Shown here: piece by piece, positions 32,511 to 40,477 of the stretch
How positions within the stretch are numbered: the stretch's first letter is position 1
Layout of the letters: the number at the start of each line of letters is the position of its first letter
DNA from: an uncultured Caulobacterales bacterium
GTDB taxonomy: Bacteria > Pseudomonadota > Alphaproteobacteria > Caulobacterales > Caulobacteraceae
DNA length: 64,000 nt
Direction of reading: 5' to 3'
Assembly: GCA_903837135.1 (NCBI GenBank)
Contig: CAILTK010000007.1
Location: 20,547-84,546, forward strand
Translations under genes and position numbers: made by a program
The notes under the pieces: generated by a model
The model's input: the letters and a program-made list of their open reading frames with translations, nothing else
Databases searched by the model: none
What the model was told of the DNA's origin: nothing

Positions 32511-33338
32511 ATGTCTTTCAGCATCAACACGAACGGCGCGTCCCTGCTCGCGCTGCAGAACCTGAACAACACCTCGACTTCGCTGCAGAAGACCCAGAAC
32601 TCGATCTCGACCGGCCTCAAGATCTCCGGGGCCACCGACAACGGCGCCATCTGGGCCATCGCCCAGAATTCGCGCTCCGACATCTCCTCGCTCGACACGG
32701 TCAAGGATTCGCTGAATCGCGCCGTCTCGACCGTGGACGTGGCGGTGTCCGCCGGCCAGTCGATCTCCGACCTGCTGAACCAGATGAAGTCCAAGGCCCT
32801 GGCGGCGACCGACACCTCGCTCGGCACCACCAGCATTAACGCCCTCGCCAACGACTACACCGCTCTGCGGAACCAGATCAAAACGATCGTGACCAATGCC
32901 TCCTTCAACGGCGTCAACATGGTCAAGACCGGGGGCACCGCCATCATGGCGCTGGCCAATGCGTCCGGTTCGTCCAAGCTGACGGTGGCGGCGACGAGCC
33001 TCGCGCTCGGCGGCACCAACGTGACGATCACGGCGGCGGCGACCTTCTCCACCAATGCGACCGCCTCGGCCCAGCTCGCGCTGGTGAACGCGTCGATCAC
33101 CAACGTCAACGCCGCCGTGGCCAAGCTCGGCACCGGCGTCAACGCGCTCACGACCCAGCTGTCCTTCGTCAGCTCGCTGCAGGACTCCCTGACCACGGGT
33201 GTCGGCAACCTGGTGGACGCGGACGTGGCCAAGGAAAGCGCCAACCTGACCGCACTGCAGACCAAGCAGCAGCTCGGGGTCCAGGCGCTGTCGATCGCCA
33301 ACTCGTCCTCGAGCTCCTTGCTCAGCCTGTTCCACTAA
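32511..33338 (+). CDS. Flagellin 2
   Basis: 275 residues, closely related to flagellin 1 over its whole length (same DNGAIWAIAQN, STVDVAVSAGQSISDLLNQMK and LSFVSSLQDSLTTGVGNLVDADV segments). It ends SIANSSSSSLLSLFH and lacks the QGH tail. With the only canonical sigma-54 promoter in the cluster and strong GC-rich codon choice, it is probably a major filament protein. Its upstream leader is about 60 nt, the size of the known FlbT target region in Caulobacter fljK. Confidence 0.93.
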   Translation: MSFSINTNGASLLALQNLNNTSTSLQKTQNSISTGLKISGATDNGAIWAIAQNSRSDISSLDTVKDSLNRAVSTVDVAVSAGQSISDLLNQMKSKALAATDTSLGTTSINALANDYTALRNQIKTIVTNASFNGVNMVKTGGTAIMALANASGSSKLTVAATSLALGGTNVTITAAATFSTNATASAQLALVNASITNVNAAVAKLGTGVNALTTQLSFVSSLQDSLTTGVGNLVDADVAKESANLTALQTKQQLGVQALSIANSSSSSLLSLFH

Positions 33339-33358
33339 CAGGCGCGATCGCTTTCGGA

Positions 33359-33387
33359 CGGCGCGCGGGGTTTCATCCCGCGCGCCG
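33359..33387 (+). terminator. Hairpin terminator after flagellin 2
   Basis: CGGCGCGCGGG (33359-33369) pairs with CCCGCGCGCCG (33377-33387) over a 7-base loop, followed by CTTTCGG. It lies 20 bp after the flagellin 2 stop. Confidence 0.75.
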
Positions 33388-33424
33388 CTTTCGGACCAGA
33401 AGAGGCTCCGGGCCTCGCCGCCCG

Positions 33425-33745
33425 GTGAATGTGGAGATGATAGATCCGGTAAAGACCGTAGTAAGCTCACCGTCGACCACCGCCGACCGCCGCGGAGGCG
33501 GGGACAGTCCCGCCGCCCCGGCCGCCGATGTCCCGCCCAAGGCGGCGACCCCGCCCCAGGCCGCGACGACGGACCAACCCCTTCGCCTCGTGGTGGAGCC
33601 CACCGAAAACGGCGCCAGCTATACCTACAAGCTGTTCGACCGAGCCACGGGTGAACTGGTGATGGAGCTGCCCCTGGAGCGGGCGGCGAAGCTGAGCGAA
33701 AGCCCCGATTACACCGCGGGGCAGGTGATCAACGCGAAGGCCTGA
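33425..33745 (+). CDS. flaG: FlaG-family flagellar protein
   Basis: 106 residues from GTG at 33425; ATG at 33437 is possible but its GGAG is directly adjacent. The middle (residues about 15-55) is a Pro/Ala-rich low-complexity linker. The C-terminal half, RLVVEPTENGASYTYKLFDRATGELVMELPLERAAKL, is the FlaG domain. FlaG proteins affect filament length in other bacteria. It lies between flagellins 2 and 3 on the same strand, as expected. Confidence 0.82.
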   Translation: MNVEMIDPVKTVVSSPSTTADRRGGGDSPAAPAADVPPKAATPPQAATTDQPLRLVVEPTENGASYTYKLFDRATGELVMELPLERAAKLSESPDYTAGQVINAKA

Positions 33746-33776
33746 GGCCCTCGCCAGTCCGTGTTAGACCGCGTTC

Positions 33777-33812
33777 ATGGTTAACGGTCTGCACACCATC
33801 TTATGGTTAACG
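33777..33812 (+). promoter_or_regulatory. Two ATGGTTAACG direct repeats before flagellin 3
   Basis: ATGGTTAACG occurs at 33777-33786 and 33803-33812, 26 bp apart. The GTTAAC core is a perfect palindrome and equals a CtrA half-site. The block is 85-120 bp upstream of the flagellin 3 start and is AT-richer than its surroundings. Confidence 0.45.
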
Positions 33813-33895
33813 TCATCCTTGATGGGGTGGCGCGTTTCCGCATGCGCTCTTCATCCCGCGCCGAGAACGGCCGCACGGGAGGGTAAGAAACACGC

Positions 33896-34732
33896 ATGAC
33901 GTTGAACGTAAACACGAACTCCGCAGCCCTGGCGGCCCTTGCGGCGCTCAACCAGACCACCGACAATCTGGCGACGGTGAACGCCCAGGTCTCCAGCGGC
34001 CTGATGGTCGCCAAAGCCAAGGACAATCCCTCGGTCTATGCGATCGCCCAGTCGCAGCGCACCGATATCCAGGCCCTGTCCGCGGTGAGCGACGGGCTGA
34101 ACCGGGCCCAGTCGATTTCGGACGTGGCCATTTCGGCCGGACAGACGGTGTCCGACCTCCTCAACACCCTTAAGAGCGAAGCGCTCAGCGCGACGGAAGC
34201 GTCGCTGAGCACGGCGAGCCTCTCCGCTCTCAACTCCAACTTTCAGTCGACGCTCAAGCAGATCCAGCAGACGATCTCCGCCGCCAGCTTCGGCGGCGCC
34301 AATCTGCTCGACGGGACCTCGACCGCGGGCATCGGCTTCATGGCCAACGCGAACGCCACCTCCACCATCACCCTGACGGGCCTCAATCTCAGCCTCGGCG
34401 GCTCGACCCTCACGGTGCCGTCCACGGCCGACATCTCCACCACCACGCACGCGAGCGCCGTGCTGAGCCTGGTGGAGGGTTCGGTGGCCAATGTGAACGC
34501 CGCCCTGGCCAGCCTCGGCGCCCAGAGCAGCCAGCTCGCCGCCCATTCGAGCTTCGTCACCACGCTTTCGGACGCCCTGACGGTGGGTGTCGGCGGCTTG
34601 GTCGATGCGGACACGGCGGCCGAGAGCGCCCGACTGACGGCGCTTCAGGTCCAGCAGCAACTCGGCGCCCAGTCGCTGTCGATCGCCAATCAGGCCCCGT
34701 CGATCATCCTGTCCCTGTTCCAGGGCCATTAG
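33896..34732 (+). CDS. Flagellin 3 (divergent paralogue)
   Basis: 278 residues. The same fold and length as flagellins 1 and 2, with conserved ends (MTLNVNTNSAALAALAALNQT and QLGAQSLSIANQAPSIILSLFQGH positions), but many substitutions in the middle (SVYAIAQSQRTDIQALSAVSDGLNRAQS; NLLDGTSTAGIGFMANANATSTI). It corresponds in position to the divergent fljJ-like flagellin of Caulobacter, which is found near the hook-proximal filament. No canonical sigma-54 promoter is seen; GTGGCGCGTTTCCGC upstream has GG and GC one base too close. Confidence 0.9.
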   Translation: MTLNVNTNSAALAALAALNQTTDNLATVNAQVSSGLMVAKAKDNPSVYAIAQSQRTDIQALSAVSDGLNRAQSISDVAISAGQTVSDLLNTLKSEALSATEASLSTASLSALNSNFQSTLKQIQQTISAASFGGANLLDGTSTAGIGFMANANATSTITLTGLNLSLGGSTLTVPSTADISTTTHASAVLSLVEGSVANVNAALASLGAQSSQLAAHSSFVTTLSDALTVGVGGLVDADTAAESARLTALQVQQQLGAQSLSIANQAPSIILSLFQGH

Positions 34733-34866
34733 AGCTCGCTCCGATACGCCGGCGCTGCGCTTCCGGATCGAAACGGCGTCAAGGCAAAGCCCCAGAGCGC
34801 CGCATAAAAGGTGGGAACCGGCTTTCACTCCGGCGGCGCTCTAAACTTCAGACTCCAGAGCCAGCC

Positions 34867-34896
34867 ATCCGCCCTTAAACGATTCCGTTTAAGGGC
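34867..34896. terminator. Bidirectional hairpin terminator between flagellin 3 and M23 gene
   Basis: A perfect 13-bp stem CCGCCCTTAAACG / CGTTTAAGGGCGG with loop ATTC, followed by TTTG on the plus strand. It sits between convergent genes (stop at 34732, stop at 34905). Confidence 0.8.
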
Positions 34897-34904
34897 GGTT
34901 TGCT

Positions 34905-36323
34905 CTAGCGTCCCTTGGACCCGCCGCCGAGGCTTTCGCGGCCGCGCAGGGAGAGGGCGGCCAGGTCGGTGGGGGCGGGCGGGCGCTCGCCGCCGGCCTT
35001 GTTCAGCAGGGAGTCGACTCTGGCCTTCTGGCTCCGGAAGGCGAGGAGCTCGCGTCCGCCCAGGATCACGCCCTGCGGCACCTTGGCGCTGGTCGGGTTC
35101 AACTTCTCGCCGCCCTTCATCACCTCGTAGTGAAGGTGGGGTCCGGTGGACATGCCGGTCGAGCCGACGAACGCCACCACCTGGCCCTGGGCCACATGCT
35201 CGCCGACGCGCAGGCCCGAAGCATAGCGCGACAGGTGACCGTAGCCGGTGGCCCAGCCGCCCTGGTGTTCGATCTTCAGCCAGTGACCGTAACCGCCGGC
35301 CCAGCGCTCTTCCTTGACGACGCCGGCGCCGGCGGCGAACACCGGCGTGCCGGTCGGAGCGCCGAAGTCGATGCCCGCGTGCATCCGGGTATAGCCCAGC
35401 AGCGGGTGCAGCCGCATGCCGAAGCTCGACGTCACCCGGGCCCCGTCGAGCGGGGTGCGCAGGAGGAACCCTTTGATGTTCTTGCCGAGTTCGTCGAAGT
35501 AGTCGACGTGTCCGTCGTTGTCGAAGCGGTAGAACCGCGTGGTCTGACCCTTGGCGCCGAGTTCGGCGTAGAGCAGATCGCCGGTCTCCACCGTGCGACC
35601 CGATTCGGTGACCTTGCGGTCGAACACCAGCTTGAATTCGTCGCTCGGATGGATGTCCCGCGCGAAGTCGATCTTATGGCTGAACAGCTTCACCGCTTCG
35701 GCGACCATGCGGCTGTCCGCCCCGGCCTTCAGCGCGCTTTCGTACAGCGATCCCGACATGTGGCCGGCGGCCACCGTGGTCTCGTCACGGACCTTCTCCT
35801 CGAGCTCCCGCAGCTTCAGCGCGCCGTCGAAGGTGCGCGAGAGGGTCACGGCGCTCGCCGGGCCGGTCTTCATGGACAGGCCGATCAGGCGGATCGGTCC
35901 GCGATGGTCCCGCGGCGCGGCGACGACCGCCTGGAACGCCAGGCCCGCCTTGATGTGGATGGTGTCGATGGCGCTGGCGAGCGTCTGCACCACGCTCTTG
36001 GCTTCGTCGGCGGTGACCCCGGTGCGCTCCACCGCGGCCTGCAGGGTCTCGCCCGACTGCACCTTCACCGGCATCGACACCGGCGCGGCCAGGCCGGGCC
36101 GGGTCTCGGCCGAGGCGAAGGCCTGGTGTTCGAGGGCCTTGGCCTGCAGCGGCGTCAGCAGCTTGGAATGCGGCCTGGCCGCCTCCTGAGGCGAGAGCAG
36201 GAGCGACAGTCCGACGCCCGCGGCGGCGGCGCCGAGAACAGCGACGGCGCCGGCGACCAGGGGAGGCGCCCGCGACGGCGTCTCACGAGGATCGAACGAG
36301 CGGCGCGGATCGAAGTTGGACAT
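34905..36323 (-). CDS. M23 family peptidoglycan endopeptidase, membrane-anchored
   Basis: 472 residues. A cytoplasmic Arg/Pro N-terminus, one transmembrane helix (about 22-45, LVAGAVAVLGAAAAGVGLSLLL), an OapA/LysM-like region (VQSGETLQAAVERTGVTADEA), a central domain, then the M23 catalytic domain with RMHAGIDFGAPTGTPVFAAGAGVV (HxxxD zinc ligands), GYGHLSRY and GPHLHYEVMKGG (HxH). All metal ligands appear intact, so it should be an active DD-endopeptidase cutting peptidoglycan crosslinks in the periplasm. The C-terminal 40 residues are disordered. Located beside flagellar genes but convergent; a role in filament or division wall remodelling is only a guess. Confidence 0.9.
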   Translation of the reverse strand: MSNFDPRRSFDPRETPSRAPPLVAGAVAVLGAAAAGVGLSLLLSPQEAARPHSKLLTPLQAKALEHQAFASAETRPGLAAPVSMPVKVQSGETLQAAVERTGVTADEAKSVVQTLASAIDTIHIKAGLAFQAVVAAPRDHRGPIRLIGLSMKTGPASAVTLSRTFDGALKLRELEEKVRDETTVAAGHMSGSLYESALKAGADSRMVAEAVKLFSHKIDFARDIHPSDEFKLVFDRKVTESGRTVETGDLLYAELGAKGQTTRFYRFDNDGHVDYFDELGKNIKGFLLRTPLDGARVTSSFGMRLHPLLGYTRMHAGIDFGAPTGTPVFAAGAGVVKEERWAGGYGHWLKIEHQGGWATGYGHLSRYASGLRVGEHVAQGQVVAFVGSTGMSTGPHLHYEVMKGGEKLNPTSAKVPQGVILGGRELLAFRSQKARVDSLLNKAGGERPPAPTDLAALSLRGRESLGGGSKGR

Positions 36324-36630
36324 CGGTCCCTGTGGGATGTGCGGTCCGAGGCGGCCGAGCGGCCCCGAAACGCTGGAACTGGACAGGCGAAGAGACTTCG
36401 ACAGTCGGGCGCGTTCCCCGTCGGCGTCGAGTCCCGATCAGCCGACCATGCCGAGTGACGTCGGTAAGGGCAAGAAAGAATTAGGTTAAGCGGGGTTGAC
36501 CAAGCCGTTTCGCGGCGATCGGCCGCGGTTTTTGGCTGCCGTCGCCGATCTTCGGTTGCGACGGCGTGCGCGAGCACCGACATAGGCGGGAGTACAGACG
36601 GCCTCCGGGCCGGCGCCGGGAGGCCCCATC
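36324..36630. other. Divergent intergenic region between M23 and small membrane gene
   Basis: 307 bp. Contains an AT-richer part near 36470-36540. At its plus-strand end, GGCCTCC (36600-36606) can pair with GGAGGCC (36619-36625), which contains the ribosome site of the gene at 36631. No other gene is supported. Confidence 0.45.
36600..36625 (+). promoter_or_regulatory. Hairpin sequestering a ribosome binding site
   Basis: The Shine-Dalgarno GGGAGG of the next gene lies inside the 3' arm of a GGCCTCC/GGAGGCC stem with a GC-rich loop. Translation of the small membrane protein may need opening of this stem. Confidence 0.45.
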
Positions 36631-36876
36631 ATGAAAAAACGCCTGGGGATGGGATGGGGATTCTGGTTGTTGACGCTGGCGCTCGCGGCGCTGCTCGCGT
36701 TCGCGGTCTGGGGGTTCGCGACGGCGTGGCGCATGTCGGGCAACGCGCCTATCAGCGTGCACGGCTATGTGGCCCTGGGGCTCGGCGTGGTCCTCAGCCT
36801 GGCCCTCGGCTTCGGCCTGATGGGACTGGCCTTCTATTCCTCCCGACGCGGCTATGACGATGATCAGGGGCGTTGA
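36631..36876 (+). CDS. Small two-helix membrane protein
   Basis: 81 residues. Two hydrophobic helices (FWLLTLALAALLAFAVWGFA and YVALGLGVVLSLALGFGLMGLAFY) with a short loop, a basic start (MKKRLGMGWG) and a charged tail (SSRRGYDDDQGR). The ATG has GGGAGG nearby. Function unknown; size and layout are those of small conserved alphaproteobacterial membrane proteins. Confidence 0.7.
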   Translation: MKKRLGMGWGFWLLTLALAALLAFAVWGFATAWRMSGNAPISVHGYVALGLGVVLSLALGFGLMGLAFYSSRRGYDDDQGR

Positions 36877-36899
36877 CACGGCCTGTCCGCCCTCCGGGA

Positions 36900-37115
36900 T
36901 CAGACCCCTTGTCCGTCCCCGCGGGGGTCGGGGCCCAGATAGGTCAGTCGGACCTCGCGGCCGTCGAGCACCTGCTTGCCGGCGTCCTCGAAGGTGACGG
37001 TCACCCGCGGCCCGTCCACCGACTGCACCTGGCCCACGCCCCAGCCCGGCTGCTCCGGATGAAGGACGAGCACGCCAGGCTCGAGAAAGGTGTCGATGGT
37101 GTGATCCTGCGCCAT
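36900..37115 (-). CDS. DUF3553 family protein
   Basis: 71 residues from ATG at 37115 (AAGGG upstream); the open frame runs 16 codons further. FLEPGVLVLHPEQPGWGVGQVQSVDGPRVTVTFEDAGKQVLDGREVRLTYL is a CarD/Tudor-like small beta-barrel (DUF3553), a fold seen in RNA-polymerase-binding or helicase-associated domains. Divergent from chpT with a short intergenic region. Function unknown. Confidence 0.82.
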   Translation of the reverse strand: MAQDHTIDTFLEPGVLVLHPEQPGWGVGQVQSVDGPRVTVTFEDAGKQVLDGREVRLTYLGPDPRGDGQGV

Positions 37116-37276
37116 GCGCCCTTGTCGCATACCGCAGGCGGGATTAGCCATATCCGGCGTCACGTGTCTGCGTCGAGGAGACGACCCTGAGCGATCCTTA
37201 CCCCCAAGCCGCCCGGGGTTCGGGCGAAGGCGAATGGTCGAAGGTTCTGGGTCTGGAGCCGGCGGCGGAGCAGGCC

Positions 37277-37903
37277 GTGAGCGCGCCCGAGCTCGCCGCC
37301 CAGCTGGCCGGCCGGCTGTGTCATGACCTGATCGCGCCCGCGTCCGCCATCATCTCGGGCTTCGACCTGCTCGAGGATCCCGCGATGGCCGACATGCGCG
37401 CGGACGCCATGAACCTGATCAAGGCGTCCGCGCAGAAGACGGTGGCCCTGGTCACCTTCTCGCGCGTGGCCTTCGGCGCCTCCAATACCGCCGAGGATTT
37501 CGCGGCCGAGGATCTGCACCGGCTGGCCGAGAGCGTCTTCGGCTATGTCCGGGCCCAGCTCGACTGGGCCGTCGAGCTGCCGGTGTTCAACAAACCGGCG
37601 GCGCGGGCCATCCTCAACCTCGCCCAGATCGGCGGCGACGCGGTGCCGACCGGGGGCGTCGTGCGGGCGTCGGCTCACCGCGAAGGTCCCGATATCCTGA
37701 TGTCCATGGAGGCGACCAGCCCGCGCGCGCGGCTTCGCGCCGAGACGCAGCAAGGCCTGCGCGGCGAGGCCCTGACCGAAGGCCTCGGCGGCTACTGGGT
37801 GCAGGCCTACTACCTGCACGCCTTGCTGAAGGCCGCCGGCGGACGCGTCGACGCGGTGACCGGGGAGGGGCGCGTGATCCTCCGTGCGCGCTGTCCGGCC
37901 TGA
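37277..37903 (+). CDS. chpT: Histidine phosphotransferase ChpT
   Basis: 208 residues from GTG at 37277. The phospho-acceptor His16 lies in GRLCHDLIAPASAI, followed by FDLLEDPAMADMRADAMNLI, FSRVAFGAS, NKPAARAILNLAQI and GLGGYWVQAYYLHAL, which match Caulobacter ChpT closely. ChpT passes phosphate from the hybrid kinase CckA to CtrA and to CpdR, controlling cell-cycle entry and CtrA stability. The reading frame stays open upstream to 37148 without a usual start codon; a CTG at 37187 has an excellent GAGGAG, and would give an N-terminus of the length seen in Caulobacter. Confidence 0.92.
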   Translation: MSAPELAAQLAGRLCHDLIAPASAIISGFDLLEDPAMADMRADAMNLIKASAQKTVALVTFSRVAFGASNTAEDFAAEDLHRLAESVFGYVRAQLDWAVELPVFNKPAARAILNLAQIGGDAVPTGGVVRASAHREGPDILMSMEATSPRARLRAETQQGLRGEALTEGLGGYWVQAYYLHALLKAAGGRVDAVTGEGRVILRARCPA

Positions 37904-38035
37904 TCGCCGGTTAACCCCGTCTCGAAATCGCCTCGACTATTTCGAGCGTTCAAACGGCTCCTTAACCGCGACCTCCCATCATGCGCCGGCCGGGTTCTAC
38001 CATCCGAACCGAAGACCATGCGAGGGGATCGCTGA

Positions 38036-38401
38036 GTGAAGACCTGCCTCGTCGTCGATGACAGCCGTGTGGTCCGTAAGGTCGCCCGCCGCATTTTGGA
38101 AAGCCTCGACTTCGAGATCATCGAGGCGGTGGACGGGGCCGACGCCCTGACCGTCTGCCGCGGCGCGATGCCCGATGCGGTGCTGCTCGACTGGCATATG
38201 CCGATGATGGATGGACTGGAGTTCCTCAAGCGTCTGCGCCAGGAGCCGGGCGGCGACGAGCCCGCGGTGGTGTTCTGCAGCGCCGAGAACAAGGCCGCTC
38301 GCATCCGCGAGGCGCTGGACGCGGGCGCCGACGAGTACATCATGAAGCCGTTCGACGGCGAGATCGTGGTGGCCAAGTTCGGCGAGGCGGGGCTGCTGTG
38401 A
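38036..38401 (+). CDS. cheY: CheY-like single-domain response regulator
   Basis: 121 residues. A receiver only: acidic pair in VVDDSRVVRK, phospho-acceptor Asp52 in AVLLDWHMPMMDGLEFL, Ser/Thr switch in VVFCSAENK and Lys in YIMKPF. The GTG of the cheR gene overlaps its stop by 4 bp. With CheR next and ChpT before, this is the Caulobacter chpT-cheY-cheR order. Whether it works on the flagellar motor or on another output is unknown. Two TTAAC half-sites (37912 and 37962 region) lie in the upstream gap. Confidence 0.88.
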   Translation: MKTCLVVDDSRVVRKVARRILESLDFEIIEAVDGADALTVCRGAMPDAVLLDWHMPMMDGLEFLKRLRQEPGGDEPAVVFCSAENKAARIREALDAGADEYIMKPFDGEIVVAKFGEAGLL

Positions 38402-39213
38402 ACGGGCCGGACCTCGACTTCCTCTGCGCCCTGGTGCGGGCCCGCTCGGGCCTGATGCTGACCGGCGAGCGCGGCTTCTTCGTCGAGACGCGTCTGGCGC
38501 CGATCGCGCGGCGCGAAGGCCTGGCGTCGGTGTCGGAGGTGATCGAGCAGGTCAAGCAGCAGCCGTCCGGCGCCCTGGCGCGCGCGGTGGTCGAGGCGAT
38601 GACCGTGCAGGAGACATCCTTCTTCCGCGACCGCCCGGCGTTCGGCGCGCTCGCCGAGGTCGTGCTTCGGGCCCTCGCCGCCGACCGGCCCGAGGGGCTC
38701 AGGGTGTGGAGCGCCGGCTGCGGCCAGGGGCAGGAGGCCTATTCGCTGGCCATGGCGATCGATGAGGCCGCGCCGCCGTTGCCGCCGGTCGAGATCCTGG
38801 CCTCCGATATCAGCACCGCCGCGCTGGAGAAGGCCCAGTCCGGCGTCTACACCCATTTCGAGGTCCAGCGCGGACTGCCGATTCGCCGCCTCCTGCGCCA
38901 TTTCGATGAACTCGAAGACGCCTGGCGCGTCTCGGCCGCCCTGCGCCAGCGCGTGCGCTGGATGCGGCTCAATCTGATCGACCCCTTCCAGGTGGACAGG
39001 GGCTATGACCTGATCCTCTGTCGCAATGTGGTTTCGTCCTTCGCCCCGGACGCCCGCGCGGCGACACTGGAGCGGCTCGAAAAGGCGGTGGCGCCCGGCG
39101 GACGGCTGATGCTCGGAGCCGGAGAGCCGGCGCCCGAGGGGTTCGAGCCGGTGGCCGGCGCGCCCTGTGTCTTCGGCCGCCGCAGTGAGATCACGCTCGT
39201 CAACGCGGCGTAG
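38398..39213 (+). CDS. cheR: CheR chemotaxis protein methyltransferase
   Basis: 271 residues, GTG start overlapping cheY. N-terminal helical domain (LDFLCALVRARSGLMLTGERGFFVETRL), then the SAM-binding core: ETSFFRDRPAF, LRVWSAGCGQGQEAYSLAMAID, ILASDISTAALEKAQ, YDLILCRNVVSSF. CheR methylates glutamates of chemoreceptors to set adaptation. No chemoreceptor gene lies nearby, so this is a secondary, orphan-type set. Confidence 0.92.
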   Translation: MNGPDLDFLCALVRARSGLMLTGERGFFVETRLAPIARREGLASVSEVIEQVKQQPSGALARAVVEAMTVQETSFFRDRPAFGALAEVVLRALAADRPEGLRVWSAGCGQGQEAYSLAMAIDEAAPPLPPVEILASDISTAALEKAQSGVYTHFEVQRGLPIRRLLRHFDELEDAWRVSAALRQRVRWMRLNLIDPFQVDRGYDLILCRNVVSSFAPDARAATLERLEKAVAPGGRLMLGAGEPAPEGFEPVAGAPCVFGRRSEITLVNAA

Positions 39214-39339
39214 CCGGGCCCGGGGGCGAGCCGGGACGGGCGTCCGGGATGCGTGACTTTGGACACACCGCCAAGCCTTGCGGCCTGCGGAGGACGGCCC
39301 CGCGTTGCGGCGCGGGACGCAACTGCCTAATCCAGGCGC

Positions 39340-40254
39340 ATGGCCAACCCCCGTCCTTCCGTCGCGCGCGCGCTCCGCTGGAGGCTCGAGGCGCTGGCCT
39401 TCGATCTGGCGCGCGTGCTGACGCGGCCGTTCTCGATCGAGGCGGTTTCCGCGGCCGGCGGCTGGCTGTTTCGCCGCCTTGGTCCGCATACCCGCTCGGC
39501 CCGGATCGCCGCGCGCAACCTCGAACTCGCCTTTCCGGACTGGACGCCGGAGCGCCGCGCGGCCCTGCTCGACCAACAATGGGACAGTCTCGGCCGAACC
39601 TTCTTCGAGTTTCCGATCACCGACCGGCTGACCCCGGCGCGCGGGCGCGTGGAGATGGTCGGGCGTGAGCGGCTGGTCGCCATCGCCGCCTCCGGCGCGC
39701 CCGCCATCCTGATCTCCGGCCATTTCGCCAACTGGGAGGTGATGGCCGCGGCGATCGTCGACGCGGGGGTGCCCTGCCGGGTCACCTACCGGGCGGCCAA
39801 CAACCCCTATATCGACAAGCGCTTCATCGAGACCCGCGCGCGCTACGGCGTGACCCTGTTCGCGCCGAAGGGCGGGATCGGCTCCCGGGAGCTGCTGGAG
39901 ACCCTGAAGGAGGGCCAGTCGGTCTCCTTCCTCAACGATCAGAAGTTCAACGGCGGCGTCGCCGCGCCCTTCTTCGGCCGCACCGTCTACACCGCCGGGG
40001 CGCCCACCCGGGTAGCCCTGCGGTTCGGCGCCGTGCTGCAGCCGATGTGGGTGGAGCGGCTGCCCAAGGCCCGTTTCCGGGTGACCGTCGATCCGCCGAT
40101 CGAACTGACGAAAACCGGCGACCGCGAGACCGACGTGCGTGCGGGCGTGACGGCGATCAACGCCTACGTGGAGGAGCGGATCCGCCGCCGTCCCGCCGAC
40201 TGGTTCTGGGTGCACAAGCGCTGGCCCGACGCGGATTACGCGGGTCTGTTCTGA
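39340..40254 (+). CDS. lpxL: Lipid A late acyltransferase (LpxL/HtrB family)
   Basis: 304 residues. The catalytic H-x4-E is in SGHFANWEV (about residue 127); further conserved pieces are RARYGVTLFAPKGG, VSFLNDQKFNGGVAAPFFGR and PADWFWVHKRW near the C-terminus. This family adds a secondary acyl chain to the Kdo-lipid A core at the inner membrane. No Kdo genes are adjacent here; those are near 56-60 kb. Which chain it adds cannot be told. Confidence 0.88.
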   Translation: MANPRPSVARALRWRLEALAFDLARVLTRPFSIEAVSAAGGWLFRRLGPHTRSARIAARNLELAFPDWTPERRAALLDQQWDSLGRTFFEFPITDRLTPARGRVEMVGRERLVAIAASGAPAILISGHFANWEVMAAAIVDAGVPCRVTYRAANNPYIDKRFIETRARYGVTLFAPKGGIGSRELLETLKEGQSVSFLNDQKFNGGVAAPFFGRTVYTAGAPTRVALRFGAVLQPMWVERLPKARFRVTVDPPIELTKTGDRETDVRAGVTAINAYVEERIRRRPADWFWVHKRWPDADYAGLF

Positions 40255-40276
40255 CCCGGCCAGGTCAGGCGGCTCG

Positions 40277-40447
40277 CGCCAAGACGACGGAAGGCAGGCC
40301 GTCGGCGGCGAAAGGATGAACGCGGAATCCGCAAAGGGGGCGCGGCGCGCGCGGAGACCGATCCTGTGATCAGGTCCGCCGCATGCGAGGGCAAAGCGTC
40401 TCGCCGCGCGCGCCGCGCATTCTCCGCGACCTCTGCGTTAAATCCTT
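40277..40447. repeat. GC-rich intergenic palindrome, different family
   Basis: Between convergent genes, GGCGCGGCGCGCGCGGAGA near 40339 is mirrored by CGCCGCGCGCGCCGCGCATTCTCCGCG near 40409-40435 (not all bases pair). It ends in CTCTGCGTTAAATCCTTCGCTCCTCGCG. This is a familiar type of mobile intergenic palindrome in proteobacteria, distinct from the GTCAT-ended family above. Confidence 0.5.
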
Positions 40448-40477
40448 CGCTCCTCGCGTGAGGAGGCTCCAGAGCCT

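Noticed and set aside
37810..40215. 801-residue minus-strand open frame across chpT, cheY, cheR and lpxL
   Set aside because: It spans several well-identified plus-strand genes and has no recognisable domain.
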